Assembly (NCBI GenBank): GCA_964521065.1
Contig: CAZFPQ010000003.1
Location: 1-64,000 of the forward strand
Reading direction: 5' to 3'
DNA from: CAYVAP01 sp964521065
GTDB taxonomy: Bacteria > Bacteroidota > Bacteroidia > J057
Length of the DNA stretch: 64,000 bases
Shown piece by piece: positions 26,605 to 35,796 of this stretch. The position numbers and the translations under genes were made by a program. The notes below the pieces were generated by a model. It was not told the origin of the DNA, ran no database searches, and saw nothing but the letters and a program-made list of their open reading frames with translations. Within the stretch, counting starts at the first letter, position 1; each line of letters starts with the position of its first letter.

Positions 26605-26793
26605 GAGGCTGTTGAGTTTTGGGTGTTCCGAGCCGGGAGGCTAGATTTCTTGGTTCTGACAAGCAGACCTTGGGAGGAATAGCGGGCTATTCTGAGAAAA
26701 ATCGGCGTAGTCAAGCTCCTAGTTGGGATCCTTAATCCCAAGTACTCGTGGCAAGACAAGTTTAGGCCGTAAGCTCAACATCCAAACAGCCTC
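26605..26793. mobile_element. Candidate miniature inverted-repeat element (189 bp)
   Basis: A non-coding stretch bounded by 9-bp perfect inverted termini GAGGCTGTT (26605-26613) and AACAGCCTC (26785-26793). The sequence just inside each end also resembles the other loosely. Internal hairpin TGGGAT/ATCCCA is near 26725-26741. No obvious target-site duplication and no second copy in this window, so the mobile-element call is tentative. Confidence 0.35.
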
Positions 26794-26867
26794 AAAACCC
26801 CCACTAAAAAGGATCAACCGCTTACTTAGCCTAGAACCACCTAATCCTCCTCCCAACATCTCAGCTC

Positions 26868-28868
26868 TCACACACTCTCCTTTATCAAAGTAATCGACAC
26901 CTGGTTGACGTTCCAATCGGCGATATCCGTAGCAGGTCCCGTTCCAAATAGCAGGGCTCGGGTATTGCTTTGCTCTTCTAAGCTACGGGTGCGCGGGCGG
27001 GGCTGACCCAACTCCGGCAGCCGCATCATGCGCCCATCAAACTCCTCAGTAGAGAAGACCAACTTGAATACCTCTGTGACTTGATGGCGTCCCAGAGCAG
27101 ATTGACTAGATGAAACCCCTCCAGAAATCGCCGTCCCTTCAGCAGCCCAAGCACTTTGCCCAGGTTCCAACCACATTCCCCCTTGAGGAATGGCATCTGG
27201 ATTGATTTCAAACTGCGAGGAAAGATAGAGCAAGGATCCAAATAGCCTGCGCTGTCCTGTGTTGACCATGCGAAGCCGAAAGCGAGGTCGGTCCTGCTCT
27301 CCCCGATAGCGGAAAATCATGCCCAAGCCCCCTTGGTCCAAGACCTCATCCCGATCTGGATGAACCAACTCTATTTTCATGGATTCTGAAAACAGGGTAC
27401 TACCTGGATTTTGCATGTCCAAGACACGCTCCCAACGGGCAATATGAATCAGGTGATCGATGGTCTTCTCAGCAGATTGCGTAGAAATGTCCTGGGTCGG
27501 GGCAAAAAGCGGCAGGGCGTCAGCATTGGTCTGCCGGATCACGTAATACTGCCCTTGTCGAGAGGCCACCACCAAATAATCAGCTTCTCCTTCACGACGA
27601 GCTTCGCTCAGATACAGTTTGGCCTCATGTGCTTGTCCCATGGCTTGCTGCAAAGCAGAAAGGGCAGAGTTGGGGGCTCCTTTGAAAAATACGGGCATCG
27701 AGGCCACCGACATGGTGAAGATCTTGGTCCGGTAGAAACCTTTCTTATCTAGCGAAAGCGTTCCTTCTAGCCTTACCAAGCTCTCGGTGGGCCTCACTTC
27801 TCGGATCGATACTTTTCCCAAAGCTTGGCTTGGGTCTTCCATCTGGGCCGTGGTGGCCTGCTCCCCGTAAACGGAAAGCAAGGTTTGGCCCGAAGTAAAG
27901 CTCCCTCCCACCAAGCCTTGTACGGCACCGGCATCAATTTTCCAGCCTAGTTCTCGGTCAAAAGTCAGGGTATAATAGTTGGTGTCTAGGGTCGTGAGGC
28001 CCTCTAGGAACACCAAATTGGCGTCTTCTGGAGTAGAGGCGTATAGCTGAGGGCTCTGGTCAAAGGTTCTTTCCAGCACCAAGGAACGAACCCGTCGCAT
28101 CAAGTCGGTATAGGTAAGCGGACCTACCGCATTTTCCAGCACCTCAATCATCGAGTAGGTAAATACTCCGCGAGGTGATCCCCCTAGCAAGGTTTCCTTG
28201 GCTAATTCAAACGATTGGGCAGCAGACAAGTGGATGTGCCGAGGCTTAGGCACGATCATCTGATCGGGGTTGTCTAGCGCAAACACACTGCGATCGGTGT
28301 TGAGATCGCGCGGCAAAATGTAATCGTCCAAGGAGCGAGTCCGCTCTGGAATCTCATCAAAGGCCCGAATTTTCACCTCGGCTTCTTCCAATTGTCCCAG
28401 GTCACGGGTACCTGAGCCCGAGTTGCAGCAATCGTAGATGACCACGATATGCGGGTCACGTCGAGCTACGAGGTCCAAGAGGGTAGCTATTTCCTTGTCG
28501 GCCAAGTCCATGCCATCGGGTTGGCGGCTGTCGTAGCAGACCAAGGTCTCATTTTGTCCGTCAGGTTCTATGGCAGAAAAGATCGGATGGGAACGCTCTT
28601 GTGCTCCGTGGCCACTGAAGTAGAAAAAGGCAATATCGTTCTCCCCAGCTTGGGTAAGGTGGGATTCAAACTTCTTGACCACGTTGAAGCGGGTAGCTTC
28701 TTCATTTTCCAGCACTTCCAGGTGAAGCGGAATGCCGTTGCGCTGCATATTCCGCTGTAGATAGTCGCGCATGGCGCGCATATCATTGACGCAGCCGTCG
28801 AGCGGTGGCACAGGACGTTGGTACTTATCGATTCCTACGAACAAGGCATAGCATTGGCGGGCACTCAT
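26868..28868 (-). CDS. Caspase-like (peptidase C14, metacaspase-type) protein
   Basis: A 666-residue protein without signal peptide. Residues 1-250 are a caspase fold: YALFVGIDKY (7-16), the catalytic His in FFYFSGHGAQ (H87), and the nucleophile in VVIYDCCNSGSG (C148, with C147 next to it). Such enzymes cut after Arg or Lys (metacaspase type) or Asp. The remaining 400 residues include LTTLDTNYYTLTFDRELGWKIDAGAVQGL, a region of repeated strands, and a C-terminal jelly-roll-like portion that may sense or present substrates. I know no named family for it. It is flanked by unrelated genes on both sides, so no toxin or gasdermin partner is adjacent. Confidence 0.88.
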   Translation of the reverse strand: MSARQCYALFVGIDKYQRPVPPLDGCVNDMRAMRDYLQRNMQRNGIPLHLEVLENEEATRFNVVKKFESHLTQAGENDIAFFYFSGHGAQERSHPIFSAIEPDGQNETLVCYDSRQPDGMDLADKEIATLLDLVARRDPHIVVIYDCCNSGSGTRDLGQLEEAEVKIRAFDEIPERTRSLDDYILPRDLNTDRSVFALDNPDQMIVPKPRHIHLSAAQSFELAKETLLGGSPRGVFTYSMIEVLENAVGPLTYTDLMRRVRSLVLERTFDQSPQLYASTPEDANLVFLEGLTTLDTNYYTLTFDRELGWKIDAGAVQGLVGGSFTSGQTLLSVYGEQATTAQMEDPSQALGKVSIREVRPTESLVRLEGTLSLDKKGFYRTKIFTMSVASMPVFFKGAPNSALSALQQAMGQAHEAKLYLSEARREGEADYLVVASRQGQYYVIRQTNADALPLFAPTQDISTQSAEKTIDHLIHIARWERVLDMQNPGSTLFSESMKIELVHPDRDEVLDQGGLGMIFRYRGEQDRPRFRLRMVNTGQRRLFGSLLYLSSQFEINPDAIPQGGMWLEPGQSAWAAEGTAISGGVSSSQSALGRHQVTEVFKLVFSTEEFDGRMMRLPELGQPRPRTRSLEEQSNTRALLFGTGPATDIADWNVNQVSITLIKESV

Positions 28869-29138
28869 AGACGGGAAGGTTGGAGAATTTGGGAGTCGAG
28901 AGATGGGAGGACCTGACTTTCATGTCAGCCTTATCAAATAAGGAAAAAGCCCTTGATCCTGCAAGTGAGAAGCGAAAGAGAGGAAGAAGTTAAAGAGTGA
29001 AAAGTTAAAAAGGGGAGGGATATGGGGACGGCGAAGGTGATGCACTTCCGGGGCCCCATTCATTTTGTCGGTGAAGATTGGTTTCAATAAAAAGGCTATC
29101 TAAATTCATAGCAAATCGTTCACCTCCATACAAGCAAC
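28869..29138. repeat. Divergent intergenic region with low-complexity repeat words
   Basis: 270 bases between the caspase and lipoprotein genes. The stretch 28970-29030 is made of AAGTTAAAGAGTGAAAAG-type words followed by GGGATATGGGG, the reverse orientation of words found at 38720-38775. No gene or promoter was recognised. Confidence 0.5.
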
Positions 29139-29678
29139 ATGAAGCACTTCAGTCAAGGCTGGGCCCTTATATTCGCATCTCTAATTGCAATTTGTCTTGG
29201 GTCTGCCTGTCGAGAGCCACTACCGGAGACCAAAGGGGCTGACTCCTTCACCCCTAAAGGGATTCCAATTAAACTGGGAAACTCTGAGCCCAACCAAGTA
29301 AGCACTCAAGTCCGAAAAGCAGTCCTCGCTTTTTGGGGTCGCTTCGACTTGGCGAATGAATTTGACGGCAGTCCTTATCCAAACATCACCCAAACGCAAT
29401 TACTAGACCTTCCTGAGAGGTCTTTCATTGCTGTCTCAATCGGAGAAGCTTCCCAGATTTACTTTTCGATCAAGTACCTCAATGATGAGTATTTTGTGCT
29501 TGATTCTACTCAGAATCAAATGCATGCCTGCGCGTCCAATGGCTGCATGACTTGCAGCTTAGCTCAATACGATTCTAAAAATACCGGAATATATTTTGGC
29601 TGTGCCTGTGAGGATGAAAGCGGCCCGTGTAACCACAGTGTCAAGAAGCGGTTAGATGAACCCAGTTCATTTGAGTAG
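29139..29678 (+). CDS. Hypothetical exported protein with cysteine-rich C-terminus, probably a lipoprotein
   Basis: A 179-residue protein. The N-terminus MKHFSQGWALIFASLIAICLGSAC has a hydrophobic core and a Cys at 24, suggesting a lipoprotein, although the residue three before the Cys is Gly rather than Leu. The C-terminal third holds six cysteines in the pattern HAC-x4-C-x2-C and, 20 residues on, GCAC-x6-CNH. That could be disulfides or a metal site. I do not recognise the family. It ends 6 bases from the convergent gene at 29685. Confidence 0.65.
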   Translation: MKHFSQGWALIFASLIAICLGSACREPLPETKGADSFTPKGIPIKLGNSEPNQVSTQVRKAVLAFWGRFDLANEFDGSPYPNITQTQLLDLPERSFIAVSIGEASQIYFSIKYLNDEYFVLDSTQNQMHACASNGCMTCSLAQYDSKNTGIYFGCACEDESGPCNHSVKKRLDEPSSFE

Positions 29679-29684
29679 CATATC

Positions 29685-30977
29685 TCAGTCACCCAAAATA
29701 AAGCTCCCCGTTTCCGCCTCATAATATCCCCAAAAGGCATCATCCCCAATGCTAAAGGTAAGCATCTGTGGCTGGCGCCGGATTTCTTCCGGGGGAAAGC
29801 GCTTGGTGGCAACCATGCCTTCGGGGGCATACAAGGGCTTGAGGTTGAAAGCGCTTAAATAGGTGGAGAAACCCAGCGTCTGTGCAGACTCCTGGATCAC
29901 TTCTCCCGTCAATCCCCTTTCGCGGCTGGGGGTGATGGACCCCAAGGTTAGGGCCAGGATTCCAGGCTCAGGATAGGCCAGCCCTAGGCCAATATGGGCC
30001 GCCTCTAGCCAAGCCGCATGTAGCTCTTCACACGTATAGTCGACGTAGTAACTGCCCCCTTCATCCTCTGCCTTGGCGCTATTTTCGCCGCGCAGCGGCC
30101 AATCTTGTTGGGCTTCGTAAGTAAATTCCGCGGTCTGGTATCCGCCGTATATATCAGATGCCCAAACGTGGACGGAGTCTGGACTTAGGGCAAATTGCAG
30201 CAAACGCTCGCCATCAAAAATAGAGTTGCCTAGGGTGGTCCCCAGTGGGTAAGCAAAACGCTGATAGGTCGCTTCATCGGAAGCAAGATCCAACTGCAAG
30301 AAATCGGTACCTGTTGCTTGGTCCGCCGTAAGGGTGAGCAAGCCTGCTTGGAGGTACATCTTAGCCGGCGCATAGGTTTGGTCTAAGCTGCCTTGGTTGC
30401 TGCTATCAATGCGTACGACTTGCCCCGATAGCGATTCAATAAAAGTTTGGGGCACCGGGTAGGTTTGGGAACTGAAAGCCCCTCCTCCTTCGAATTTTGA
30501 AATTCGAATTTCCTCCCCCCCTCTAGGAGCGCGGATCATGTGCAGGATTCCCTCATGGGTGAAGGTACCCCACTGGAGGTCTCCTCGGGCCATTTCTGCC
30601 TCATCGATGCGAAAGAGCTCGGTGTAGGCATCTTCGGGCCACACTTCCAGGACTTGCACCTCTTGGGTAGTCCTTTCCAAATAACAGATGCTCAACTTGC
30701 CATCCCGGTAGGTAAAGCCGATTCGATCAAAGTCCCTCGATTCAGGTAGATCTGAAACCACGAATTGGTTGACGACTTTTAGGGAAGGAGTCAATTGGTA
30801 TACTTGGGCGGTGTTTCCTTCTTGAAAGAGCAACAAGACTCCCCGGCTATTGCTGAAGGCAAACACCTCTGCATCAGGGGGCAGTTGCGTTTCGAGGCGG
30901 GTAAGTTCACGGATTTGTTGGGCAACTAGGATGGACAGATTCAAGCCCAAAAGAAGTAAGCAAAATAGGCGGCGCAT
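29685..30977 (-). CDS. Hypothetical exported protein
   Basis: About 430 residues from the ATG at 30977, which begins a convincing signal peptide (MRRLFCLLLLGLNLSILVAQQ); the 25-residue extension to 31052 is rejected. The mature protein is rich in beta strands with repeated aromatic-containing segments (for example ESRDFDRIGFTYRDGKLSICYLE), consistent with a beta-propeller or beta-sandwich. No known domain was identified and no T9SS tail is present. It is convergent with the cysteine-rich lipoprotein gene and divergent from the thioredoxin-like gene. Confidence 0.68.
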   Translation of the reverse strand: MRRLFCLLLLGLNLSILVAQQIRELTRLETQLPPDAEVFAFSNSRGVLLLFQEGNTAQVYQLTPSLKVVNQFVVSDLPESRDFDRIGFTYRDGKLSICYLERTTQEVQVLEVWPEDAYTELFRIDEAEMARGDLQWGTFTHEGILHMIRAPRGGEEIRISKFEGGGAFSSQTYPVPQTFIESLSGQVVRIDSSNQGSLDQTYAPAKMYLQAGLLTLTADQATGTDFLQLDLASDEATYQRFAYPLGTTLGNSIFDGERLLQFALSPDSVHVWASDIYGGYQTAEFTYEAQQDWPLRGENSAKAEDEGGSYYVDYTCEELHAAWLEAAHIGLGLAYPEPGILALTLGSITPSRERGLTGEVIQESAQTLGFSTYLSAFNLKPLYAPEGMVATKRFPPEEIRRQPQMLTFSIGDDAFWGYYEAETGSFILGD

Positions 30978-31156
30978 GTGGTTGATCTTGTGGTTCAGGG
31001 GAGGTAACAATAATACTGTTTGGGAGCCGCAAACCCGACCCCTGATCATCAATTAGACACGGTTGTCCATCGGAGGCTGCATGGAGTCATCCCTCCTTGA
31101 TTTTGACGGTGATAATATGGACTTTGTTTCATGTCACGACTTTCTAAGTTACCACC

Positions 31157-32437
31157 ATGAAAAATCAACTCTGTGCCTTACTCAGCCTTGGCCTTTTCTT
31201 TAGCCAAATCCTGCTGGCCCAAGAAACAGCTCCAGTTCAAGATTATACCCTGGACACCTTGGAAATAGAGGGCTGGGGTGAAAACCTCTCGGCTCGGCAG
31301 CTTCTGAAAGAAAGCATCAACACCCTGTATGATTCTGACTTAGAATCGTATGCCTACCAAGGCATCATCTATCGAAAATCCAATCAGCAAGCAGAGCTTA
31401 CGGCAACGGAAGCAGAGCTCATCGCTATCCGTAGGAGGTGGGACTTAGGCATGGCAGGTCCGTTTTGGCTTAAACTGGGCGAGACGCAGTATTTCTATCG
31501 CAAAGATACCGTAGAACGATGGAGTCAAGGATGGGATAGCATCAGTCTTATCCCCGTCAAGATGCTTTCAGGAGAATCTGCCTTAGGCTGGTTTGCAGAA
31601 TTTGCTTTATCGGTACCATTTAGGAATGGAAATGAGGTCAAAATCGAAATGGCTCGCGGAGATATTTTGGGAAAATCGTTGGAGTTTTTTCAAGGGAGAG
31701 CCTATTGGGTCGTTGAGCTAGATGGGACCCCGAATTGGTCAAAAAGTACGTCGACCTTCCTTACCCGATATTGGATTGATCCCCAAACCAAGTGGATCAA
31801 CCGCATACAATACATAGGTGAAACCTTGGGTAATACCAGTGAAACCGACCTTCAGCTCCATCGGCAAGCCATCAACCGACGAAGTGAAGTACAAATCTTA
31901 GCTAGGCGTACGCTCTGGCCAGATCTTCCTCGAAAACCCTACCAGAGGCCGATAAGAAGACCCGATCAGACGGATAGCATAGCGGAGCAAATTAGATCGT
32001 CACCTTCTTATCCAGCGCCTCCTTTGAAAGGATTTGTTTTTGGACAAAATGATACCCTAGAACTGAAAAATGTGGACAGCAAGTTGATGCTCTTAGACTT
32101 CTTCTTCGTAGGCTGTCTTCCATGTATGGTGTCCATGCCTTACGTTGATTCTCTTTACGCAGATTTTCATCAAATGGGGTTGGGGGTATGGGGAATCAAC
32201 TCTACCGATACCGACCCAGGAGATGCAGAGCGGCTGAGTCGCATGATTGAGAAGGTAGGTCTTGATTATCCGGTCTTATTGGTAGATGAGTCGGTCGACC
32301 AAACCTATGGAGTTAAGACCTATCCTCGCATCTTTTTGCTCAACCAAGACCGAGAGATCATCCACATCGTCGAAGGCTATTCGGCCCAGAACATGCGGAA
32401 ACTTCGCCGAGTCGTGGAAAAAGCCCTGAAGGAGTGA
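31157..32437 (+). CDS. Exported TlpA-like thioredoxin-domain protein
   Basis: A 426-residue protein. A signal peptide (MKNQLCALLSLGLFFSQILLAQ) is followed by a 240-residue beta-rich N-terminal domain typical of Bacteroidota TlpA-like proteins. A C-terminal thioredoxin fold (about 285-426) has the redox motif C320-L-P-C323 in FFFVGCLPCM and the cis-proline TYPRIF. It should act as a thiol-disulfide oxidoreductase in the periplasm, reducing or isomerising client proteins. The thioredoxin part is complete. No cytochrome biogenesis genes lie next to it, so the client is unknown. The nuoJKL cluster follows after 408 bases. Confidence 0.87.
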   Translation: MKNQLCALLSLGLFFSQILLAQETAPVQDYTLDTLEIEGWGENLSARQLLKESINTLYDSDLESYAYQGIIYRKSNQQAELTATEAELIAIRRRWDLGMAGPFWLKLGETQYFYRKDTVERWSQGWDSISLIPVKMLSGESALGWFAEFALSVPFRNGNEVKIEMARGDILGKSLEFFQGRAYWVVELDGTPNWSKSTSTFLTRYWIDPQTKWINRIQYIGETLGNTSETDLQLHRQAINRRSEVQILARRTLWPDLPRKPYQRPIRRPDQTDSIAEQIRSSPSYPAPPLKGFVFGQNDTLELKNVDSKLMLLDFFFVGCLPCMVSMPYVDSLYADFHQMGLGVWGINSTDTDPGDAERLSRMIEKVGLDYPVLLVDESVDQTYGVKTYPRIFLLNQDREIIHIVEGYSAQNMRKLRRVVEKALKE

Positions 32438-32845
32438 ATAGTTAGACAAGCGTTGCTGTTGCAGTCACATCTACCCTAGGAGTTACAGGTAGCTTTATCC
32501 CTCAAAACGCGTAAGCGCATTGAGTCAACTATTGGGCATTACGACCTTCTCCTCAAAATCATGCGACCAGACAATCTCCCCGGCCATCTTTGGTGTTAGA
32601 CCGGATTAACAAGATTGACAGGAATAAAAAATTGGCTTTCAAGATGAAGCTTTGCCAAACCTATAGAACCCTCTCAATCCTGTCTAATTCCTCCTTTTGT
32701 CTAATCCAATGTCTCAACATCTCACCTCTCTATATCCCAAAGTCTACTTATAAAGAAAGATTTCGTCTCCCTACGTGATTCTTTGCTAATAAATTTTCAA
32801 CTTTACCGGCTCAAAGCTGAGGCTGAAACCACCAACAGGTTGCAC
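32438..32845 (+). repeat. Intergenic region with paired low-complexity repeats
   Basis: 408 bases before nuoJ. It holds GGATTAACAAGATTGACAGG (32604-32623) and, about 55 bases on, the opposite-strand words CAATCCTGTCTAATTCC and TTTTGTCTAATCC (within 32675-32711). The two sets could form a long imperfect hairpin. After that come TGTCTCAACATCTCACC-type words. These match the vocabulary of other spacers in the window. The open frame at 32590-32778 is read through this repeat and is not a gene. The nuoJKL promoter must lie here but was not pinned down. Confidence 0.55.
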
Positions 32846-33349
32846 ATGGTTGCTACGATACTATTCTGGTTATTTGCTATTCTGGGCATTGCGGGTGCCA
32901 TCGGGTTGATTTTCAACCGAAACGCCGTCTACGCTGCCCTCTCCTTGATCATCAACTTTTTCAGCATTGCGGGGCTCTACCTCACCCTGCAAGCTGAGTT
33001 TTTGGCGGTGATCCAGGTCATCGTGTACGCGGGGGCCATCATGGTATTGTTCCTCTTTGTGATCATGCTGCTGAATTTGGAAGATGAGCCGGGAGTAACC
33101 CGCTTCGATGCCCGCCGGGGATTGGCCTTTCTCTTGGGACTGGCCTTTATCGCGGAATTGGCATTTGTCTTTCGCAGTTTTCAAGAAAAAGGGCTAGAAG
33201 GCGATTTTACCTATGGCAAAGTTGAGCCCATCGGAGAGATGCTGATGACCCAATTTTTGTTTCCATTTGAAATCATCTCTGTCATCTTATTGGCGGCCTT
33301 GATCGGAGCCATCATTGTAGCTCGCCGATACACCCACGCCGAGGAATAG
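32846..33349 (+). CDS. nuoJ: NADH-quinone oxidoreductase subunit J
   Basis: Membrane subunit of respiratory complex I, near the quinone site and the start of the proton-pumping arm. About 168 residues from the ATG at 32846 (MVATILFWLFAILG). The upstream TTG start would add 21 non-family residues. Five membrane helices and the conserved stretch AEFLAVIQVIVYAGAIMVLFLFVIMLLN, containing the pi-bulge helix TM3, are present. First gene of a nuoJ-nuoK-nuoL cluster with 51- and 66-base spacers. The subunits normally upstream (A to I) are not here. Confidence 0.95.
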   Translation: MVATILFWLFAILGIAGAIGLIFNRNAVYAALSLIINFFSIAGLYLTLQAEFLAVIQVIVYAGAIMVLFLFVIMLLNLEDEPGVTRFDARRGLAFLLGLAFIAELAFVFRSFQEKGLEGDFTYGKVEPIGEMLMTQFLFPFEIISVILLAALIGAIIVARRYTHAEE

Positions 33350-33400
33350 TTTTTAATCCAACCCACACCTTCCACCCTATTTCGCCACAACATCAGGTTT

Positions 33401-33745
33401 ATGGAATTTCTTCAACCCAATACCTATACCTACCTCCTGGTCAGCGCCATCATGTTTGGCCTGGGCATGATTGGGGTGGTTACCCGCAAAAATGGCATCG
33501 TGGTCTTCATGTGCATCGAACTGATGCTAAATGCGGTGAACCTTTCTCTGGTGGCTTTTTCCAAAATGCACGACGTCAACCCTTTATTTGAAGGTGCAGA
33601 TACCGCAGCTACCGGATCTATGCTGGTATTTTTTGTGATGTGTGTGGCTGCAGCAGAAGCGGTAGTGGGATTGGCCATCATGCTGGCCCTGTTTAGAAAC
33701 CAGCTCAACGTCGATATCAACAACGTCAACATATTTAAGTGGTAG
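33401..33745 (+). CDS. nuoK: NADH-quinone oxidoreductase subunit K
   Basis: Complex I membrane subunit of 114 residues with three helices. It carries the conserved glutamates of proton translocation: one in FMCIELMLNAVNLSLV (TM2) and one in AAAEAVVGLAIMLAL (TM3). Length is slightly above the usual 100 because of a longer loop (HDVNPLFEGADTAATG). Lies between nuoJ and nuoL on the same strand. Confidence 0.96.
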   Translation: MEFLQPNTYTYLLVSAIMFGLGMIGVVTRKNGIVVFMCIELMLNAVNLSLVAFSKMHDVNPLFEGADTAATGSMLVFFVMCVAAAEAVVGLAIMLALFRNQLNVDINNVNIFKW

Positions 33746-33811
33746 GTCAGCCCATGGCTTTCTTCTCCGCCTTCTTTCTGATCTTTTGGACTCCCCTCTC
33801 AAGCTGAAGAT

Positions 33812-35752
33812 ATGAATGAACTGATCATCCTACTTCCCCTAGTTGGTGCCATTGTCAATGGCCTGTTGGGTTTTGCCAACGAAGGCTATAGAAAGAATGA
33901 AACCCTGATTGGGGCCTTGGGTACGGCCATGGTCGCCATTCCCTTTGTGTTGGTGCTCTTAGCGTTTTTGGGGTTTGAAGGCGAAGCTATCACTTTTTCT
34001 CTGTTTACCTGGATGGAAGCAGGGGACTTGCAGGTCAATTTTGCCTACCAACTGGATCAGCTCTCCCTAGTCATGGGGCTGGTGGTGACCGGAGTTGGAT
34101 CCTTGATTCACTTGTACTCCATGAGTTACATGCATGGAGATCCAGGGTATTATAAGTTCTTCGCCTACCTCAACTTGTTCATTTTCTCTATGAACAACCT
34201 GATCCTCGGAGACAACATGGTGGTGATGTTCTTGGGCTGGGAAGGCGTGGGCTTGTGTTCCTACTTGTTGATTGGTTTTTGGTACCAAAACATGGAGTTC
34301 TCCAAGGCGGCCCAGAAAGCCTTTGTGGCCAACCGAATCGGAGACTTTGCCATGCTAGTAGCCATGTTCCTGATTTTTCAGGAATTGACCGTGGGAGGGG
34401 GAGTGACTGGACTCACATTTAACGAAATACTTGCGGCTGATTTTGGTGACCGCGCTTATTGGATTGCCTTGTTGGTCTTCATTGCCGCTACCGGTAAGTC
34501 CGCCCAGATTCCTCTGTACGTGTGGCTGCCAGACGCAATGGCAGGTCCTACTCCCGTTTCGGCCCTGATCCACGCCGCTACCATGGTGACTTCTGGCATC
34601 TACCTAATTGCCCGCTTGAGCCCCATTTACCTAGAAGTGCCTGAGGTGATGAGCATCGTGCTGGTCATTGGCGGACTGACCGCTATCTTGGCTGCCTTGA
34701 TAGCCATGGCTCAAAACGACATCAAGAAGGTCCTGGCCTACTCGACTGTATCCCAACTAGGCTACATGTTCATGGCCCTAGGAGCGGGTGCCTACACCGC
34801 TGCTATTTTCCACGTAGTGACCCACGCTTTTTTCAAGGCTTGCCTGTTCTTGGGATCAGGCTCAGTGATTCACGCCATGGAGCATACCCACTCGGTAGAA
34901 GATCCTCAAGACGTCCGCACCATGGGTGGGCTTAAAAAATACATGCCAGCTACCCGGACCACGTTCTGGATCAGCAGCTTGGCCATTTCGGGGATCATTC
35001 CCCTCTCTGGCTTTTTCTCCAAAGATGAGATCCTTGCCTCGGTATTCTTCTACGCCGATTCTTTTTCGATCTACCACATTTTCTATGGTGTAGGCTTGTT
35101 TACGGCTTTGCTTACAGCCTTTTACATGACCAGGGTGAGCATGTTGACCTTTGAAGGCGAAGAGCGCTTTTCGGGTGAACACAAGCCCCATGAAAGCCCA
35201 TCCTTGATGACCATCCCCTTGTGGATCTTGGCGGGCCTAGCCCTAGTGGGTGGATTCATGAACCTACCCGTGGTAGTGGGACATGGGGACTTCCAGTTTT
35301 TGGGGCATTTCCTTGAGGCAGGTGGAGTTGAAAATGCAGCCAGCATACACGAGAACGCAAGCTTTGCTACTGAAATCATCCTCATAGCCGTTTCCGGCTT
35401 ACTCGCCATCGCTGCGGTACTATTTGCCAGAAATTTCTACAGAAAGAATCAGTTGGCGGGAGACGAGAAACTGCAGTCCAGCTTAGGAGGACTCTATGGC
35501 CTCATGGCCAACAAATTCTATGTTGATGAATTGTACCAGCGGCTGATCATTGGTCCCTTCATGCGACTGGGTGAGCAAGGTTTGGCCTGGCTAGATCGCA
35601 ATGTCATCGATGGTGCGGTAGACGGCACTGCTCAAGCAGTTAGCGGCATCGGACAAGTATTCAAGCGTTTGCAATCAGGTTTGGTTTCTAACTACCTTTT
35701 AATTGTTTCCGTCGGGGTAGTCGCCATGATGGCTTACCTGCTGCTGGGCTAA
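33812..35752 (+). CDS. nuoL: NADH-quinone oxidoreductase subunit L
   Basis: The largest antiporter-like subunit of complex I at 646 residues, normal size. The N-terminal antiporter core shows the family blocks GSLIHLYSMSYMHGDPGYYKFF, GWEGVGLCSYLLIGFWY, TGKSAQIPLYVWLPDAMAGPTPVSALIHAATMVT and VTHAFFKACLFLGSGSVIHA, with the key Lys and Glu residues of the proton channel. The C-terminal part contains the long lateral helix and final membrane segment (LVSNYLLIVSVGVVAMMAYLLLG). A strong terminator follows at 35797-35821, so the cluster ends here. nuoM and nuoN, which normally come next, are absent. Confidence 0.97.
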   Translation: MNELIILLPLVGAIVNGLLGFANEGYRKNETLIGALGTAMVAIPFVLVLLAFLGFEGEAITFSLFTWMEAGDLQVNFAYQLDQLSLVMGLVVTGVGSLIHLYSMSYMHGDPGYYKFFAYLNLFIFSMNNLILGDNMVVMFLGWEGVGLCSYLLIGFWYQNMEFSKAAQKAFVANRIGDFAMLVAMFLIFQELTVGGGVTGLTFNEILAADFGDRAYWIALLVFIAATGKSAQIPLYVWLPDAMAGPTPVSALIHAATMVTSGIYLIARLSPIYLEVPEVMSIVLVIGGLTAILAALIAMAQNDIKKVLAYSTVSQLGYMFMALGAGAYTAAIFHVVTHAFFKACLFLGSGSVIHAMEHTHSVEDPQDVRTMGGLKKYMPATRTTFWISSLAISGIIPLSGFFSKDEILASVFFYADSFSIYHIFYGVGLFTALLTAFYMTRVSMLTFEGEERFSGEHKPHESPSLMTIPLWILAGLALVGGFMNLPVVVGHGDFQFLGHFLEAGGVENAASIHENASFATEIILIAVSGLLAIAAVLFARNFYRKNQLAGDEKLQSSLGGLYGLMANKFYVDELYQRLIIGPFMRLGEQGLAWLDRNVIDGAVDGTAQAVSGIGQVFKRLQSGLVSNYLLIVSVGVVAMMAYLLLG

Positions 35753-35796
35753 GGCCATAAGAGCCTCTAAAGAATTCCATTTTCAAGCTAAGCATG

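Noticed and set aside
32590..32778. 62-residue open frame before nuoJ
   Set aside because: It runs through the inverted low-complexity repeat and has no protein-like features.
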